NCBI GenBank assembly: GCA_964017045.1
Contig: OZ024810.1
Span: 4,634,504 to 4,698,503, forward strand
Direction: 5' to 3'
Origin: Omphiscola glabra
Lineage: Eukaryota > Mollusca > Gastropoda > Lymnaeidae
Length of the DNA: 64,000 nt
Numbering within the stretch: the first letter of the stretch is position 1; each line of letters starts with the position of its first letter. Of the stretch, positions 49,175 to 59,705 are shown in pieces. The notes beneath the pieces were generated by a model. The model was not told the DNA's origin, did no database searches, and saw only the letters and a list, made by a program, of their open reading frames with translations. The translations under genes and the position numbers were made by a program.

Positions 49175-49588
49175 CTGAAAAGACACAAAATGAAAGTGTG
49201 AGATATTAAAAGTTAATGGTTTTAAGTGTGCTATAACAAATAGGATATCTCCTTTACTCGTGGTGCGGGCATTGCAAAAGAAGCAGTGTCGTAAACGCCT
49301 ATTAGGCGAAGTGGCTGAGAGGGACTACCCAATTAGCGGTAATATTGTAAATTTTGTGACATTTGGCATTGGCATTTTCGGCATGTTCACATTTTGATCA
49401 GGAAACCTATCTCACGGCTACGCCACTGATTGTGTAAAACCAATCAGACAAATCAGGTTACATGTATGCACTCCCCCCCCCCCCAAAGCAACCGCTGCTG
49501 AAGTAACCACTAAATTGTGTGCACCTACCACTAAAGGTGTGCACCAACCACTAAAGGTGTGCAACTACCACTAAAGGTGTGTACATAC
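49175..49588 (-). other. frizzled-5/8 intron 2 (414 bp)
   Basis: A phase-0 intron between the linker exon and the membrane-domain exon, GTATGT...TTTTCAG. Its first 75 bases are a 20-bp tandem repeat that reproduces the donor. A sequence resembling the right end of a hAT element (GGCTACGCCACTG, ending 49428) lies further in, and a 13-base poly(C) run sits at about 49471. Confidence 0.9.
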
Positions 49589-49595
49589 CACTAAC
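49516..49595 (-). repeat. 20-bp tandem repeat overlapping the exon 2 splice donor
   Basis: Read on the minus strand, four 20-bp units follow each other: 49595-49576, 49575-49556, 49555-49536 and 49535-49516. Each contains TTAGTGGT. Unit 1 carries the last seven exon bases and the real donor GTATGT. Units 2-4 carry GTAGTT, GTTGGT and GTAGGT at the same place. Use of a downstream copy would add 20, 40 or 60 bases. Confidence 0.88.
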
Positions 49596-49868
49596 GGTTT
49601 CTCACATCTGCTGGTACAGTTCCTGGCTCTGGCCGGGGTGGTCACTGAGATGATGTCGCCGACAGGATGCACCACACCTGGGTTCGCCTTGTTGGGCAGC
49701 TCAGGCGGCACACCTTGTTTCCTGACCGGTGGTTGCACGCTGTCCCCTGGTTTGGAGGTCGGGGCGTGCCTGTCTGTCGTGTTGGCATCCATGCACAGGG
49801 TGTCCTTGTCCCCAAGAGCGGGGAGGTTCTCACACCTCATCCTCTCTGGCCAGTTGAAGCCGTATTGC
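49589..49868 (-). CDS. fz5/8: frizzled-5/8 exon 2: end of CRD and linker
   Basis: Second coding exon, 280 bp. It opens after an acceptor (CCAAACAG) with the G that completes Lys124, then reads QYGFNWPERMRCENLPALG, the canonical C-terminal end of the Fz cysteine-rich domain. It supplies the last two CRD cysteines (136, 149). A Pro/Thr-rich extracellular linker of about 60 residues follows, then a Cys pair (NCTSRCEKPLV) that precedes the first membrane segment in Fz5/8 proteins. The exon ends in phase 0 at GTG followed by donor GTATGT (49588-49583). Joining to exon 3 gives an uninterrupted frame. The donor lies in the first unit of a 20-bp tandem repeat that extends into the intron. Vertebrate FZD5 and FZD8 coding regions are single-exon, so these introns are invertebrate features. 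Confidence 0.93.
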
Positions 49869-50709
49869 CTGTTTGGATCAAATAAATCTATTAATAATTT
49901 CACATTAAGGACGAATCAAATAAATGTGGCCACTCGAAAAACTTAAAAATTAACACCCAAAATTGAGAAATCTTTGAATATATTTGCACGTTAACATGTG
50001 TCTATGACAAAATGAGTAAGTATATATCCTGGCACTGAATCCGTCATGACATTTTGGGTGTCATTTTGGCTGTGTTTCAGGATGTCATTGAGAGCATCAT
50101 TCGGGGTGTCATCCACTGCGAACCTTGGACCACTCGCCTTACCATCCAACCCACCTCTAGTTACGCCCTTAGCGTACCCCGGTGTCATGTAGCCCCACAA
50201 CAGATCTTTTTTTAAACTATATAATATTAACGCTACTAAATATTTACTCTACTTACCCCCCCCCCCTAAATCCGCAGGTCGTCTTGTATATCGTATCATT
50301 AAGTCTGCAGTTCCGGGGCTATCCAGTCCCCAGATGTAATCCATATCCATATCCAATGCACACTTTAAGGTCCAGTAATTCTAATTCATTATAAATATGC
50401 TTCCCCCTAGTTTTTCTTTCTCTTTTTTTCTTAACGAAACATTTACGAAAATAAACACGACCCCCCCCCCCCCCACCCTCACAAACCCCATGCCATCCCC
50501 GCCCATTCTGCCGACCTAGTTAAATATTCACTGCAAATTTCTATTCCAACATTGTGCACGATCTCTGTTGACAAGTGTACTCAAGAGTAACGAAAGATAT
50601 GGCATCGATCTGGTGTCATTGCATATTGATCTGTCTGCGTTCACAATCAAAATCAAGTTGCCAAACAAACATAGAGATGATTGTTTAGGGATGTGACGAT
50701 GAAATTCAT

Positions 50710-50865
50710 TTTAATCTTTGTTACATTCTAGACCGCTAGTGGCTGATATGTTACATTCTAGACCGCTGGTGGCTGTTATGTTACATTCTAGACCGCTGGT
50801 GGCTGTTATGTTACATTCTAGACCGCTGGTGGCTGTTATGTTACATTCTAGACCGATGGTGGCTA
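50710..50865. repeat. 30-bp tandem array
   Basis: Five units of the type GACCGCTGGTGGCTGTTATG followed by TTACATTCTA, in frizzled intron 1. Confidence 0.95.
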
Positions 50866-50884
50866 TGTATACATTATGTAGTCA

Positions 50885-51478
50885 GAACATTCCTTGCCAA
50901 AGTGTTGAATTCTATGACCGTCTAGATATTTGGTTAGTAACATTTTACAATCATATCTGTATATGGCCGTCTAGATAATTGGTTAGTAACATTTTACAAT
51001 CATATCTGTATATGGCCATCTAGATCTTTGGTTGATAACATTTTACAATCATTTCTGTACATGGCCGTCTAGATCTTTGGTTAGTAACATTTTACAATCA
51101 TATCTGTATATGACCGTCTAGATATTTGGTTAGTAACATTTTACAATCATATCTGTATATGGCCGTCTAGATCTTTGGTTAGTAACATTTTACAATCATA
51201 TCTGTATATGGCCGTCTAGATCTTTGGTTAGTAACATTTTACAATCATATCTGTATATGGCCGTCTAGATCTTTGGTTAGTAACATTTTACAATCATATC
51301 TGTATATGGCCGTCTAGAACTTTGGTTAGTAACATTTTACAATCATATCTGTATATGGCCGTCTAGATCTTTGGTTAGTAACATTTTACAATCATATCTG
51401 TTTGTGGCCGTCTAGATCTTTGGTTAGTAACATTTTACAATCATATCTGTATATGGCCGTCTAGATCTTTGGTTAGTA
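50885..51478. repeat. 49-bp tandem array
   Basis: About 12 units containing ATCTTTGGTTAGTAACATTT and CATATCTGTATATGGCCGTC. A further partial unit (ACAATCATATCTGTATATGG) lies at about 51815-51840 on the far side of the LINE fragment. Confidence 0.95.
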
Positions 51479-51575
51479 TGAAATAACCTATGAATGTAGA
51501 TGGGATTTGCAATGTCTCTGTGCCTGGTGTTGATGAGGATATTTCACTGGTTACAAGAGTAACTGTTTGAGGGTA

Positions 51576-51825
51576 TCATGCACTGGGGGTTGGAAGGCCT
51601 GAGGCAATAGACGCAAATGAGTCAAGTGTTGTCGCCTCAACTGATCCTTTTGGAAACTTGTTCCAGTCCCTGATTGTCTTTGGTAGGAATGAGAAGTTCC
51701 TATACTGGCTTCTCGCTGGTATGAGCCGGAACTGCTTGTCATGGCCTCGTCGCTGTCTATGGGGGAGAGGGACGAGTTTCTGTTTAATGCCAGAGCAGTG
51801 GACTAGCCCATTATTTACAATCATA
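51576..51825 (-). pseudogene. LINE reverse transcriptase C-terminal fragment (5'-truncated)
   Basis: The minus strand reads NNGLVHCSGIKQKLVPLPH, then RRGHDKQFRLIPARSQYRN and FSFLPKTIRDWNKFPKG before a stop at 51576. Arg-Asn-x-Phe-(S/F)-x-P-x-(T)-I-x-D-W-N-x-x-P is the standard end of non-LTR reverse transcriptase ORFs of the CR1/Jockey type. A 3' tail continues to about 51479. Only about 80 codons remain, a typical 5'-truncated copy. The same frame continues by chance into the adjacent 21-bp array, which is not coding. Confidence 0.8.
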
Positions 51826-51889
51826 TCTGTATATGGCCGTCGGTTCAAGACTGTTGTTGACTGATCAATTACATTTAATAGATTGTTAT

Positions 51890-53050
51890 GGGGGTGGTGG
51901 GTGCTGGGTAGGAGGCACTGGGTGCTGGGTAGGAGGCACTGGGTGCTGGGTAGGAGGCACTGAGTGCTGGGTAGGAGGCACTGGGTGCTGGGTAGGAGGC
52001 ACTGAGTGCTGGGTAGGAGGCACTGGGTGCTGGGTAGGAGGCACTGGGTGCTGGGTAGGAGGCACTGAGTGCTGGGTAGGAGGCACTGGGTGCTGGGTAG
52101 GAGGCACTGAGTGCTGGGTAGGAGGCACTGGGTGCTGGGTAGGAGGCACTGGGTGCTGGGTAGGAGGCACTGAGTGCTGGGTAGGAGGCACTGGGTGCTG
52201 GGTAGGAGGCACTGAGTGCTGGGTAGGAGGCACTGGGTGCTGGGTAGGAGGCACTGGGTGCTGGGTAGGAGGCACTGAGTGCTGGGTAGGAGGCACTGGG
52301 TGCTGGGTAGGAGGCACTGAGTGCTGGGTAGGAGGCACTGGGTGCTGGGTAGGAGGCACTGGGTGCTGGGTAGGAGGCACTGAGTGCTGGGTAGGAGGCA
52401 CTGGGTGCTGGGTAGGAGGCACTGAGTGCTGGGTAGGAGGCACTGGGTGCTGGGTAGGAGGCACTGGGTGCTGGGTAGGAGGCACTGAGTGCTGGGTAGG
52501 AGGCACTGGGTGATGGGTAGGAGGCACTGAGTGCTGGGTAGGAGGCACTGGGTGCTGGGTAGGAGGCACTGGGTGCTGGGTAGGAGGCACTGGGTGCTGG
52601 GTAGGAGGCACTGGGTGCTGGGTAGGAGGCACTGAGTGCTGGGTAGGAGGCACTGGGTGCTGGGTAGGAGGCACTGGGTGCTGGGTAGGAGGCACTGGGT
52701 GCTGGGTAGGAGGCACTGGGTGCTGGGTAGGAGGCACTGGGTGCTGGGTAGGAGGCACTGGATGCTGGGTAGGAGGCACTGGGTGCTGGGTAGGAGGCAC
52801 TGAGTGCTGGGTAGGAGGCACTGGGTGCTGGGTAGGAGGCACTGGGTGCTGGGTAGGAGGCACTGGGTGCTGGGTAGGAGGCACTGGGTGCTGGGTAGGA
52901 GGCACTGGGTGCTGGGTAGGAGGCACTGGGTGCTCGGCAGGAGGCACTGGGTGCTCGGTAGGAGGCACTGGGTGCTGGGTATGAGGCACTGGGTGCTGGG
53001 TAGGAGGCACTGGGTGCTGGGTCCTGGGCGCTGGGTGCTGGGCGCTGAGT
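51890..53050. repeat. 21-bp G-rich tandem array with 105-bp higher-order repeat
   Basis: About 55 units of TGGGTGCTGGGTAGGAGGCA(C). A G/A variant (ACTGGGTG / ACTGAGTG) follows a five-unit pattern over the left half, a 105-bp higher-order period; the right half is mostly the G form. Frames of several hundred codons are open on both strands because the unit has no stop. Confidence 0.97.
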
Positions 53051-53819
53051 GGCCGAGCAGGCTAAACTGAGTCAATCCCCAATGTTTTTTATTTCGATGG
53101 AAATGTAAAAAAAAAAAAAAAGAAATTGACTTCGTGCGAGCGGCCATGTTGCCCGTTGATTAAAATTTCTAAAATGTGCAAGGTTCCCCCAGACAACCAG
53201 GAGACTTCAGCTAAGGCCGTAAACCTCATTTGATCGTAGCGCCTTCCAACCATTAAACATTGACACCACGACTTAAACACACGCAGACTTGTAGACACAC
53301 GCAGTCTTGTCGAGAGAAGGGGAAAAAAAAGGAACTCTCAGAATAAAGGATTTAATTTTTGATGAGCTCACGCGATGTTTCGTCGGCTCCTTTCGGCAAA
53401 CCTTTCGGCAAACCGGGGATTAACTGTTCATCAAATTTTGAACTTCGCACGCATGTCGGCACCAGCAACAATTCAGCGCCCGGGGGGAGGGGGGGGCGCA
53501 CCACACACAAGTTGCCGTCGTAGTAATCTCCTATTGTAATTGGTTTGTGTCAATACCATTGTTATGATTGATATGGAAGCGCAGGCTGATATAGTTCTAC
53601 GTTTACGTATAGTTTGAAAAAAAAAAAGTTGGGGGGGGGGGGGGGCAGGTCGACGGATACTTTCTAGAGACAAGGTTTTTAAAATAGCATCGTGTGGGGG
53701 AAAACATATTATTAAAATACGCATTCTAAACTCTACTCAAGAAAACAAAAATATTGTTTTCCAAGCATATATAATTTCTGGGGTTAAACATCATTTTAAA
53801 AAAAAAATTAAGTCATTTG

Positions 53820-53962
53820 TGGTGTCAGGGACACTATCACAGGTGGTGACAGGGACACTACCACAAGTGGTGACAGGGACACTACCACAAGTGGTGACAG
53901 GGACACTACCACAAGTGGTGACAGGGACACTACCACAAGTGGTGACAGGGACTCTACCACAA
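53820..53962. repeat. 24-bp tandem array
   Basis: Six units of GTGGTGACAGGGACACTACC followed by ACAA. Confidence 0.95.
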
Positions 53963-54399
53963 GTATACACCATTGAAAAATTAAACAACCCCTACAAACA
54001 AAGGGTTTTTGGTATAAATCCTTTATAAAATGTAATATCCAGTAATTGTGGGGGGGGGGGGGGGGGTCTAAAAATTTCACAAAACATGCATACAACTGAC
54101 GCACTTTATAAGAATCCCAATTAGTGCTTCCCCCCACACACCCCTCACCCAATTCTCGCAACCACACTTTTTGTTCACGCCTCTGAAATTTATAATATTC
54201 TAATGACCCACCCGCTTTTACACCGCAGATTTGTTTTCACCAACTATTTAAAAAAAATGTTATGCACCAGACGCACTTGCGACATTTTTTTAAAAGAATC
54301 TTATTTAGCGCAGAAATCGGCAATTTTATTTCTTGTAATCACTATGATCACATTTCCTTCATCTCCCTCGTGAAAAACAGGGGGAGAAATGATTTCTTT

Positions 54400-54550
54400 G
54401 GGGGGGGGGGGGCTGAAAATTTGATCGAATATGTTGTCATCGGCAACGAGTCTATGTGCCAAGTTTCAGCTCGATAAGTTGACGGGAAGTGGTTCAATTA
54501 GCCGTCCGAAGATTCTACCATTCGGCCACGAACAAAAGCGAAGTTTACAT
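54400..54550 (-). mobile_element. dispersed repeat, probable tRNA-derived SINE, copy 2
   Basis: On the minus strand, TGGCCGAATGG fits an RNA polymerase III box A (TRGYNNARNGG) of a tRNA-Ser/Leu-like head. It is followed by CTTCGGACGGCTAATTGAAC, where a recognisable box B is lost. The body shared with copy 1 follows (GAGCTGAAACTTGGCACATA, GCCGATGACAACA), ending in poly(C). The subfamily is not identified. Confidence 0.6.
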
Positions 54551-54772
54551 CATCATCATCATGTCCCTTTGTCTTTGGACCGTTGGGGCGCCACAGATGA
54601 CATGAAAACTATCCTTCTCCATCCCTCTCTGTCTTCTGCACTACGCATACCATCGCCTAGTTTTAATCCCGTCCATTCTTTAATGTTAACTTCCCATCTT
54701 TTTCTCTGTCTTCCTCTTCTTCTCCCTCCTTAATATAAGGTTAATATATATGATTTTTTTTAAAAAAGCAAT

Positions 54773-55083
54773 ATGTTAACCACTCGCAATGACAACCCAT
54801 CATATGTTAACCACTCGCAATGACAGCCCATCATATGTTAACCACTCGCAATGACAACACATCATATGTTAACCACTCGCAATGACAGCCCATCATATGT
54901 TAACCACTCGCAATGACAACCCATCATATGTTAACCACTCGCAATGACAACCCATCATATGTTAACCACTCGCAATGACAGCCCATCATATGTTAACCAC
55001 TCGCAATGACAACACATCATATGTTAACCACTCGCAATGACAACCCATCATATGTTAACCACTCGCAATGACAACCCATCATT
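54773..55083. repeat. 31-bp tandem array
   Basis: Ten units of the type ATATGTTAACCACTCGCAAT followed by GACAACCCATC; the variants ACAGCCC, ACAACAC and ACAACCC recur in partial order. Confidence 0.96.
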
Positions 55084-55539
55084 TCCTTAACACAAATAAA
55101 GCTTACACTCGGTTTTAAATCGATCAAGCCAAAGTGGTAGCAACTAAGTTTTCCTAGACATGTAATATAGATTTAAGGGCAGTGTGATGGGGTGGGTGGG
55201 GTTGGGGCACCCTCTCGTTGAGGATCTTAAAAAATAAAACGATTTCTGCTCGACTTTTATGTGTTGACTTTTCCTCCCACATTAAATGACGTGTTACCGG
55301 GTGACTTTGAGGACCCCTGGCAATGTTGCACATGTATGTTGGACTTCTGTGAACCTGGCGAGACATAGGTCTTCGTTTTGGAAATGGTTGCAGTTGAGCA
55401 AAGGGGCACACTACGACATATAGCAAATATAATATGTCGACCATCACATTGTGTCCAGTTGCATGGATGAGCATAACAATGAGGGCAATTTGGGACAAAG
55501 CTATCGTAGCATTGATTGTGTGTCTTTTGAGCTTGAGGG

Positions 55540-56410
55540 AACTATTTGATCTACTTAATCTTGTAGAACTATTTGATCTACTTAATCTTGTAGAACTATT
55601 TGATCTACTTAATCTTGTAGAGCTATTTGATCTACTTAATCTTGATATCTACTTAATCTTGTAGACCTATTTTATCTACTTAATATTGTAGAACTATTTT
55701 ATCTACTTAATATTGTAGAACTATTTTATCTACTTAATCTTATAGAACTATTTTATCTACTCAATCTTGTAGAACTATTTTATCTACTCAATCTTGTAGA
55801 ACTATTTTATATACTTTATCTTGTAGAACTATTTTATCTACTCAATCTTGTAGAATTATTTTATCAACTTTATCTTGTAGAACTATTTTATCAACTTAGT
55901 CTTGTAGAACTATTTTATCAACTTAAACTTGTAGAACTATTTTATCTACTCAATCTTGTAGAATTATTTTATCTACTTAATCTTGTAGAACTATTTTATC
56001 AACTTAATCTTGTAGAACTATTTTATCTACTCAATCTTGTAGAATTATTTTCTCAACTTTATCTTGTAGAACTATTTTATCTACTTAATCTTGTAGAAAT
56101 ATTTTATCTACTTAATCTTCATAGAACTATTTTATCAACTTAATCTTGATATAACTATTTCATCTACTTAATCTTGATAGAACTATTTTATCTAATTAAT
56201 CTTGATAGAACTATTTTATCTAATTAATCTTGATAGAACTATTTTATCTACTTAATCTTGATAGAACTATTTTATCTAATTAATCTTGATATAACTATTT
56301 TATCTACTTAATCTTGATAGAAATATTTTATCAACTTAATCTTGATAGAAATATTTTATCAACTTAATCTTGATAAAACTATTTAATCTACTTTATCTTG
56401 CAGAACTATT
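55540..56410. repeat. 27-bp AT-rich tandem array
   Basis: About 32 units of the type TCTACTTAATCTTGTAGAAC followed by TATTTTA. Changes from TTGTAGAAC (left) to TTGATAGAAC (right) along its length. Confidence 0.95.
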
Positions 56411-56467
56411 TTAAGATGATTACTCATTTGCTGTACACGTTGTACACACATCTCGTGTACATGGACT

Positions 56468-56735
56468 GCACGGGGGTGACACTGACAACACACTGCACCC
56501 TCACGGGGGTGACACTGACAACACACGGCACCCTCACGGGGGTGACACTGACAACACAGGGCACCCTCACGGGGGTGATACTGACAACACACGGCACCCT
56601 CACGGGGGTGACACTGACAATACACGGCACCCTCACGGGGGTGACACTGACAATACACGGCACCCTCAGGGGGGTGACACTGACAACACACGGCACCCTC
56701 ACGGGGGTGACACTGACAACACACGGCACCCTCGC
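56468..56735. repeat. 33-bp tandem array
   Basis: Eight units of the type CACGGGGGTGACACTGACAA followed by CACACGGCACCCT; frame open on both strands as 33 is a multiple of three. Confidence 0.95.
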
Positions 56736-56844
56736 CGCATATCAGAGGCGGATCCAGTAATGAGAAAATAAATGTCTAAGATTTGAGCAGCGCTGTTTAA
56801 AATCAGATTTGTCCGGTAAATATTCAAACACCCGTGGATGAACT

Positions 56845-57085
56845 CAAGGTGAGCTCAAGGTCAGCTCCATGTCAGCTCAATGTGAGCTCAAGGTGAGTTC
56901 AAGGTGAGCTCAAGGTGAGCTCAAGGTGAGCTCAAGGTGAGTTCAAGGTGAGCTCAAGGTGAGCTCAAGGTGAGTTCAAGGTGAGCTCAAGGTGAGCTCA
57001 AGGTGAGCTCAAGGTGCGCTCAAGGTGAGTTCAAGGTGAGCTCAAGGTGAGCTCAAGGTGAGCTCAAGGTGAGTTCAAGGTGATC
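56845..57085. repeat. 11-bp tandem array
   Basis: About 22 units of GAGCTCAAGGT / GAGTTCAAGGT. One junction gives TCAAGGTCA (56855-56863); the rest give TCAAGGTGA. Confidence 0.95.
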
Positions 57086-57194
57086 GATGGTGGCGTAAAG
57101 TTTCTGCAATATTTAAACACTCCTGGGTGTTTTCGAGGTGTTCCAGACTTAGCAATGGTGACGTAACATGATCCATAAAAGTAATTACAAAAGT

Positions 57195-57268
57195 AGTAAC
57201 AAAATTAAAAACCATAGTAATAACCAAAGTAATAACCAAAGTAATAACCAAAGTAATAACCAAAGTAA
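57195..57268. repeat. 12-bp tandem array
   Basis: Six units of AAAGTAATAACC. Confidence 0.93.
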
Positions 57269-57689
57269 CCGAGGTAAATGCTGGTTGTTAATGCTAACAA
57301 AATCCAGTTCCCTGTGACGCAATGTCAAGGCCAACTGAAGACAGTGATCTGGTCCCCAAGTTTCCGCGTGGTTTGAGCCCAAATCTAGGGATTAGCCACC
57401 GGGAAATCCTCAGATTATCTCCCGGTGTGTAAACATGGAGTTTGAACTCTCAGCATGGAGCTTAGCGACAACGTCTCCGGGGCAAAGGTTATGCTATTTA
57501 TAGATCCGATTATGGCGCGTGGCCGAGAGATTAAGTTTAAATCAGGTGAAAGTCTGGGGCTGGGTCGTTAAACCATAGAAACAAACAAAGAAGATGGCGG
57601 TCTCGTTTTGTTTTTGGACCGCAAACACGAGACTGACCATCCGCCGAACTGATACAACGTGATAAACTCGGACATTCCATGGTTGGCCG

Positions 57690-57830
57690 GTGATTGTGTC
57701 CAGTAACAATGTGTCCACTAACAATGTGTCCCGTAAAAATGTGTCCCGTAACAATGTGTCCCGTAACAATGTGTCCAGTAACAATGTGTCCTGTAACAAT
57801 GTGTCCTGTAACAATGTGTCCTGTAACAAT
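57690..57830. repeat. 15-bp tandem array
   Basis: Nine units of GTAACAATGTGTCCC and close variants. Confidence 0.94.
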
Positions 57831-58149
57831 ACTCATTGGTATTGTATTGTAATTTCTTAAACACTATACTCTGTATGGTACTTAATTATACACTCTCAAT
57901 TGTACACTCTCTTATTAAATTCTCCTCTACGTCAAATCCTCCTGTAAGTCAAATGCCGGATTCTCCTTTAAGTAAATTGTCAAAATCCCCTTTAAGTCAA
58001 AATCTCCTTTTAGTGAAATGTCGACTTCTCCTTTAGTCATATGTTAGAATCTCCCTTAGTCAGATGTCAACACGTCATTAACCTCCATTTCATGCACATT
58101 TTCGTGATACGCTTAGAACGTTGTAGACTACAACAAATATTAGACATTC

Positions 58150-58535
58150 GAGATTGCCGTCAGATACTTATCCTTGCCGTCAGATACTTGTCATTGCTGC
58201 CAGATACTTGTCATTGCTGCCAGATACTTGTCATTGCTGCCAGATACTTGTCATTGTTGCCAGATACTTGTCATTACCGTCAGATACTAATCCTTGCTGT
58301 CAGATTCTTGTCACTGCCGTCAGATACTTGTCATTGCCGTCAGATACTTGTCATTGCCGTCAGATACTTGTCATTGCCGTCAGATACTTGTCACTGGTGT
58401 CAGATACTAATCCTTGCTGTCAGATTCTTGTCACTGCCGTCAGATACTTGTGATTGCCGTCAGATACTTGTCATTGCCGTCAGATACTTGTCATTGCCGT
58501 CAGTTACGTGTCACTGCCGTCAGATACTCGTAATG
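58150..58535. repeat. 20-bp tandem array
   Basis: About 19 units of CAGATACTTGTCATTGCCGT. A variant pair (CAGATACTAATCCTTGCTGT then CAGATTCTTGTCACTGCCGT) recurs 120 bp apart. A diverged CTCCTTTAAGTCAAAT-type repeat precedes it (57930-58070). Confidence 0.95.
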
Positions 58536-58849
58536 TTCGCCCTATTCGAGTGTATATATATATGCTTCTATGGCCCGTTTCCCTGACCTGCTCCTATCTG
58601 AGTCAAGTGGTCCCTTAGCTGACCTATTATTATATAGGCTAGTATTCGTGATACATTGGAACAAACTGGACATCTCTGACCTGTATCGTATCAGCTGTTT
58701 GACTCTAGTGGGTGCATGCGTCCCACTGGCGCCATACTAGTGACAGACATGCACTTGTAGTGTAGACGTGATTAGACCTTTGAAAACTTAGATACGATTC
58801 AATGGAATGTGCTTCATTATGGATTGAACCGATGAGTTTAATATTTGTT

Positions 58850-59100
58850 GGAACCAGTGGGGTGGCTAACTTTATGACGCCCAGTGGGGTGGCTATCTTT
58901 CTGACTCCCAGTGGGCTGGCTAACTTTCTGATGTCCAGTGGGGTGGCTAACTTTCTGATGCCCAGTGGGGTGGCTAACTTTCTGAAGCCCAATGGCGTGG
59001 CTAACTTTCTGATGTCCAGTGGGGGGTGGCTAACATTCTGGCTCCCAGTGTGGGTTCCTAACTTTTGACGTCCAGTGGGGGAGGGCTAACTTTCTGGCGC
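58850..59100. repeat. 27-30-bp tandem array
   Basis: About nine units of the type CCAGTGGGGTGGCTAACTTT followed by CTGATGT, increasingly irregular to the right. Confidence 0.92.
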
Positions 59101-59705
59101 CCGGGGCTGTCCTTAACTTTACCCACCTCCTTTCACAAAAAACACACGTAACTTCTCGAATGCACATCAAAATAAGTGTATGCTAAGTACCGAGAATGCC
59201 AGCCATAGACATTGCCCCCTGTCCCCATGTTCGAAACGCCTCAACCCACATCAGGTTGTTCCTGACACCCCAATTCACATGGAGATTGTAGTTCGCTTTC
59301 CGCTCTCTAAGTTTAGTTTGATTAATTGACAACGTATTAACGTGTCTCCAAGTGTTGGTCAAAAACAATTTTCTCGCGGCCCACTTAATTTGTGTGTGTG
59401 TGTGTGCATATATTTATATATTACTCCGTGGCTCCCTTCCCTGATATTTATTAATATGAGGAAATGCTCTTTTTATATGCTAAGTGTCCTTCCACAATAT
59501 CCCTCCACAAAGTCCTTCTTTTTAACCTTTTCATCCACTCCAAGAAATATTCTGTTTCCACATTTTTTTATTTTTTTTGGGGTGGGGGTGGAGTTGGGGG
59601 GGAATGTAGCCCACATTGAAAACGCCGATGTAAACGTTTCATGTTAACCAAGAAGTTCAAAAAGTATACACAATTTAAAAAATAAAATAAAAGTGTTTGA
59701 CTCAC

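Larger units (their letters stand above)
49869..59705 (-). other. frizzled-5/8 intron 1 (about 9.8 kb), array-rich
   Basis: This interval is bounded by a GTGAGT donor and a CAG acceptor and splits codon 124. It contains at least twelve separate tandem arrays, a LINE 3' fragment and a SINE relic, each listed separately. No other coding exon was recognised inside it. Parts without arrays (49900-50700, 53060-53810, 55090-55530, 59110-59700) show only unassigned sequence, poly(C)/poly(G) runs and short AT-rich stretches. Confidence 0.9.

Noticed and set aside
49284..49428. A possible complete hAT MITE in frizzled intron 2 (CAGTGTCGTAA to GGCTACGCCACTG)
   Set aside because: The 8-bp flanks (AAAAGAAG and ATTGTGTA) do not match, so only the right end is a plausible relic.
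51576..53147. 523-codon open frame on the minus strand
   Set aside because: A chance fusion of the 21-bp array with the C-terminal fragment of a dead LINE. Only the last roughly 80 codons are protein-derived.
55154..55498. 114-codon minus-strand frame inside frizzled intron 1
   Set aside because: No recognisable domain, no convincing splice signals, and opposite features are absent on both sides.
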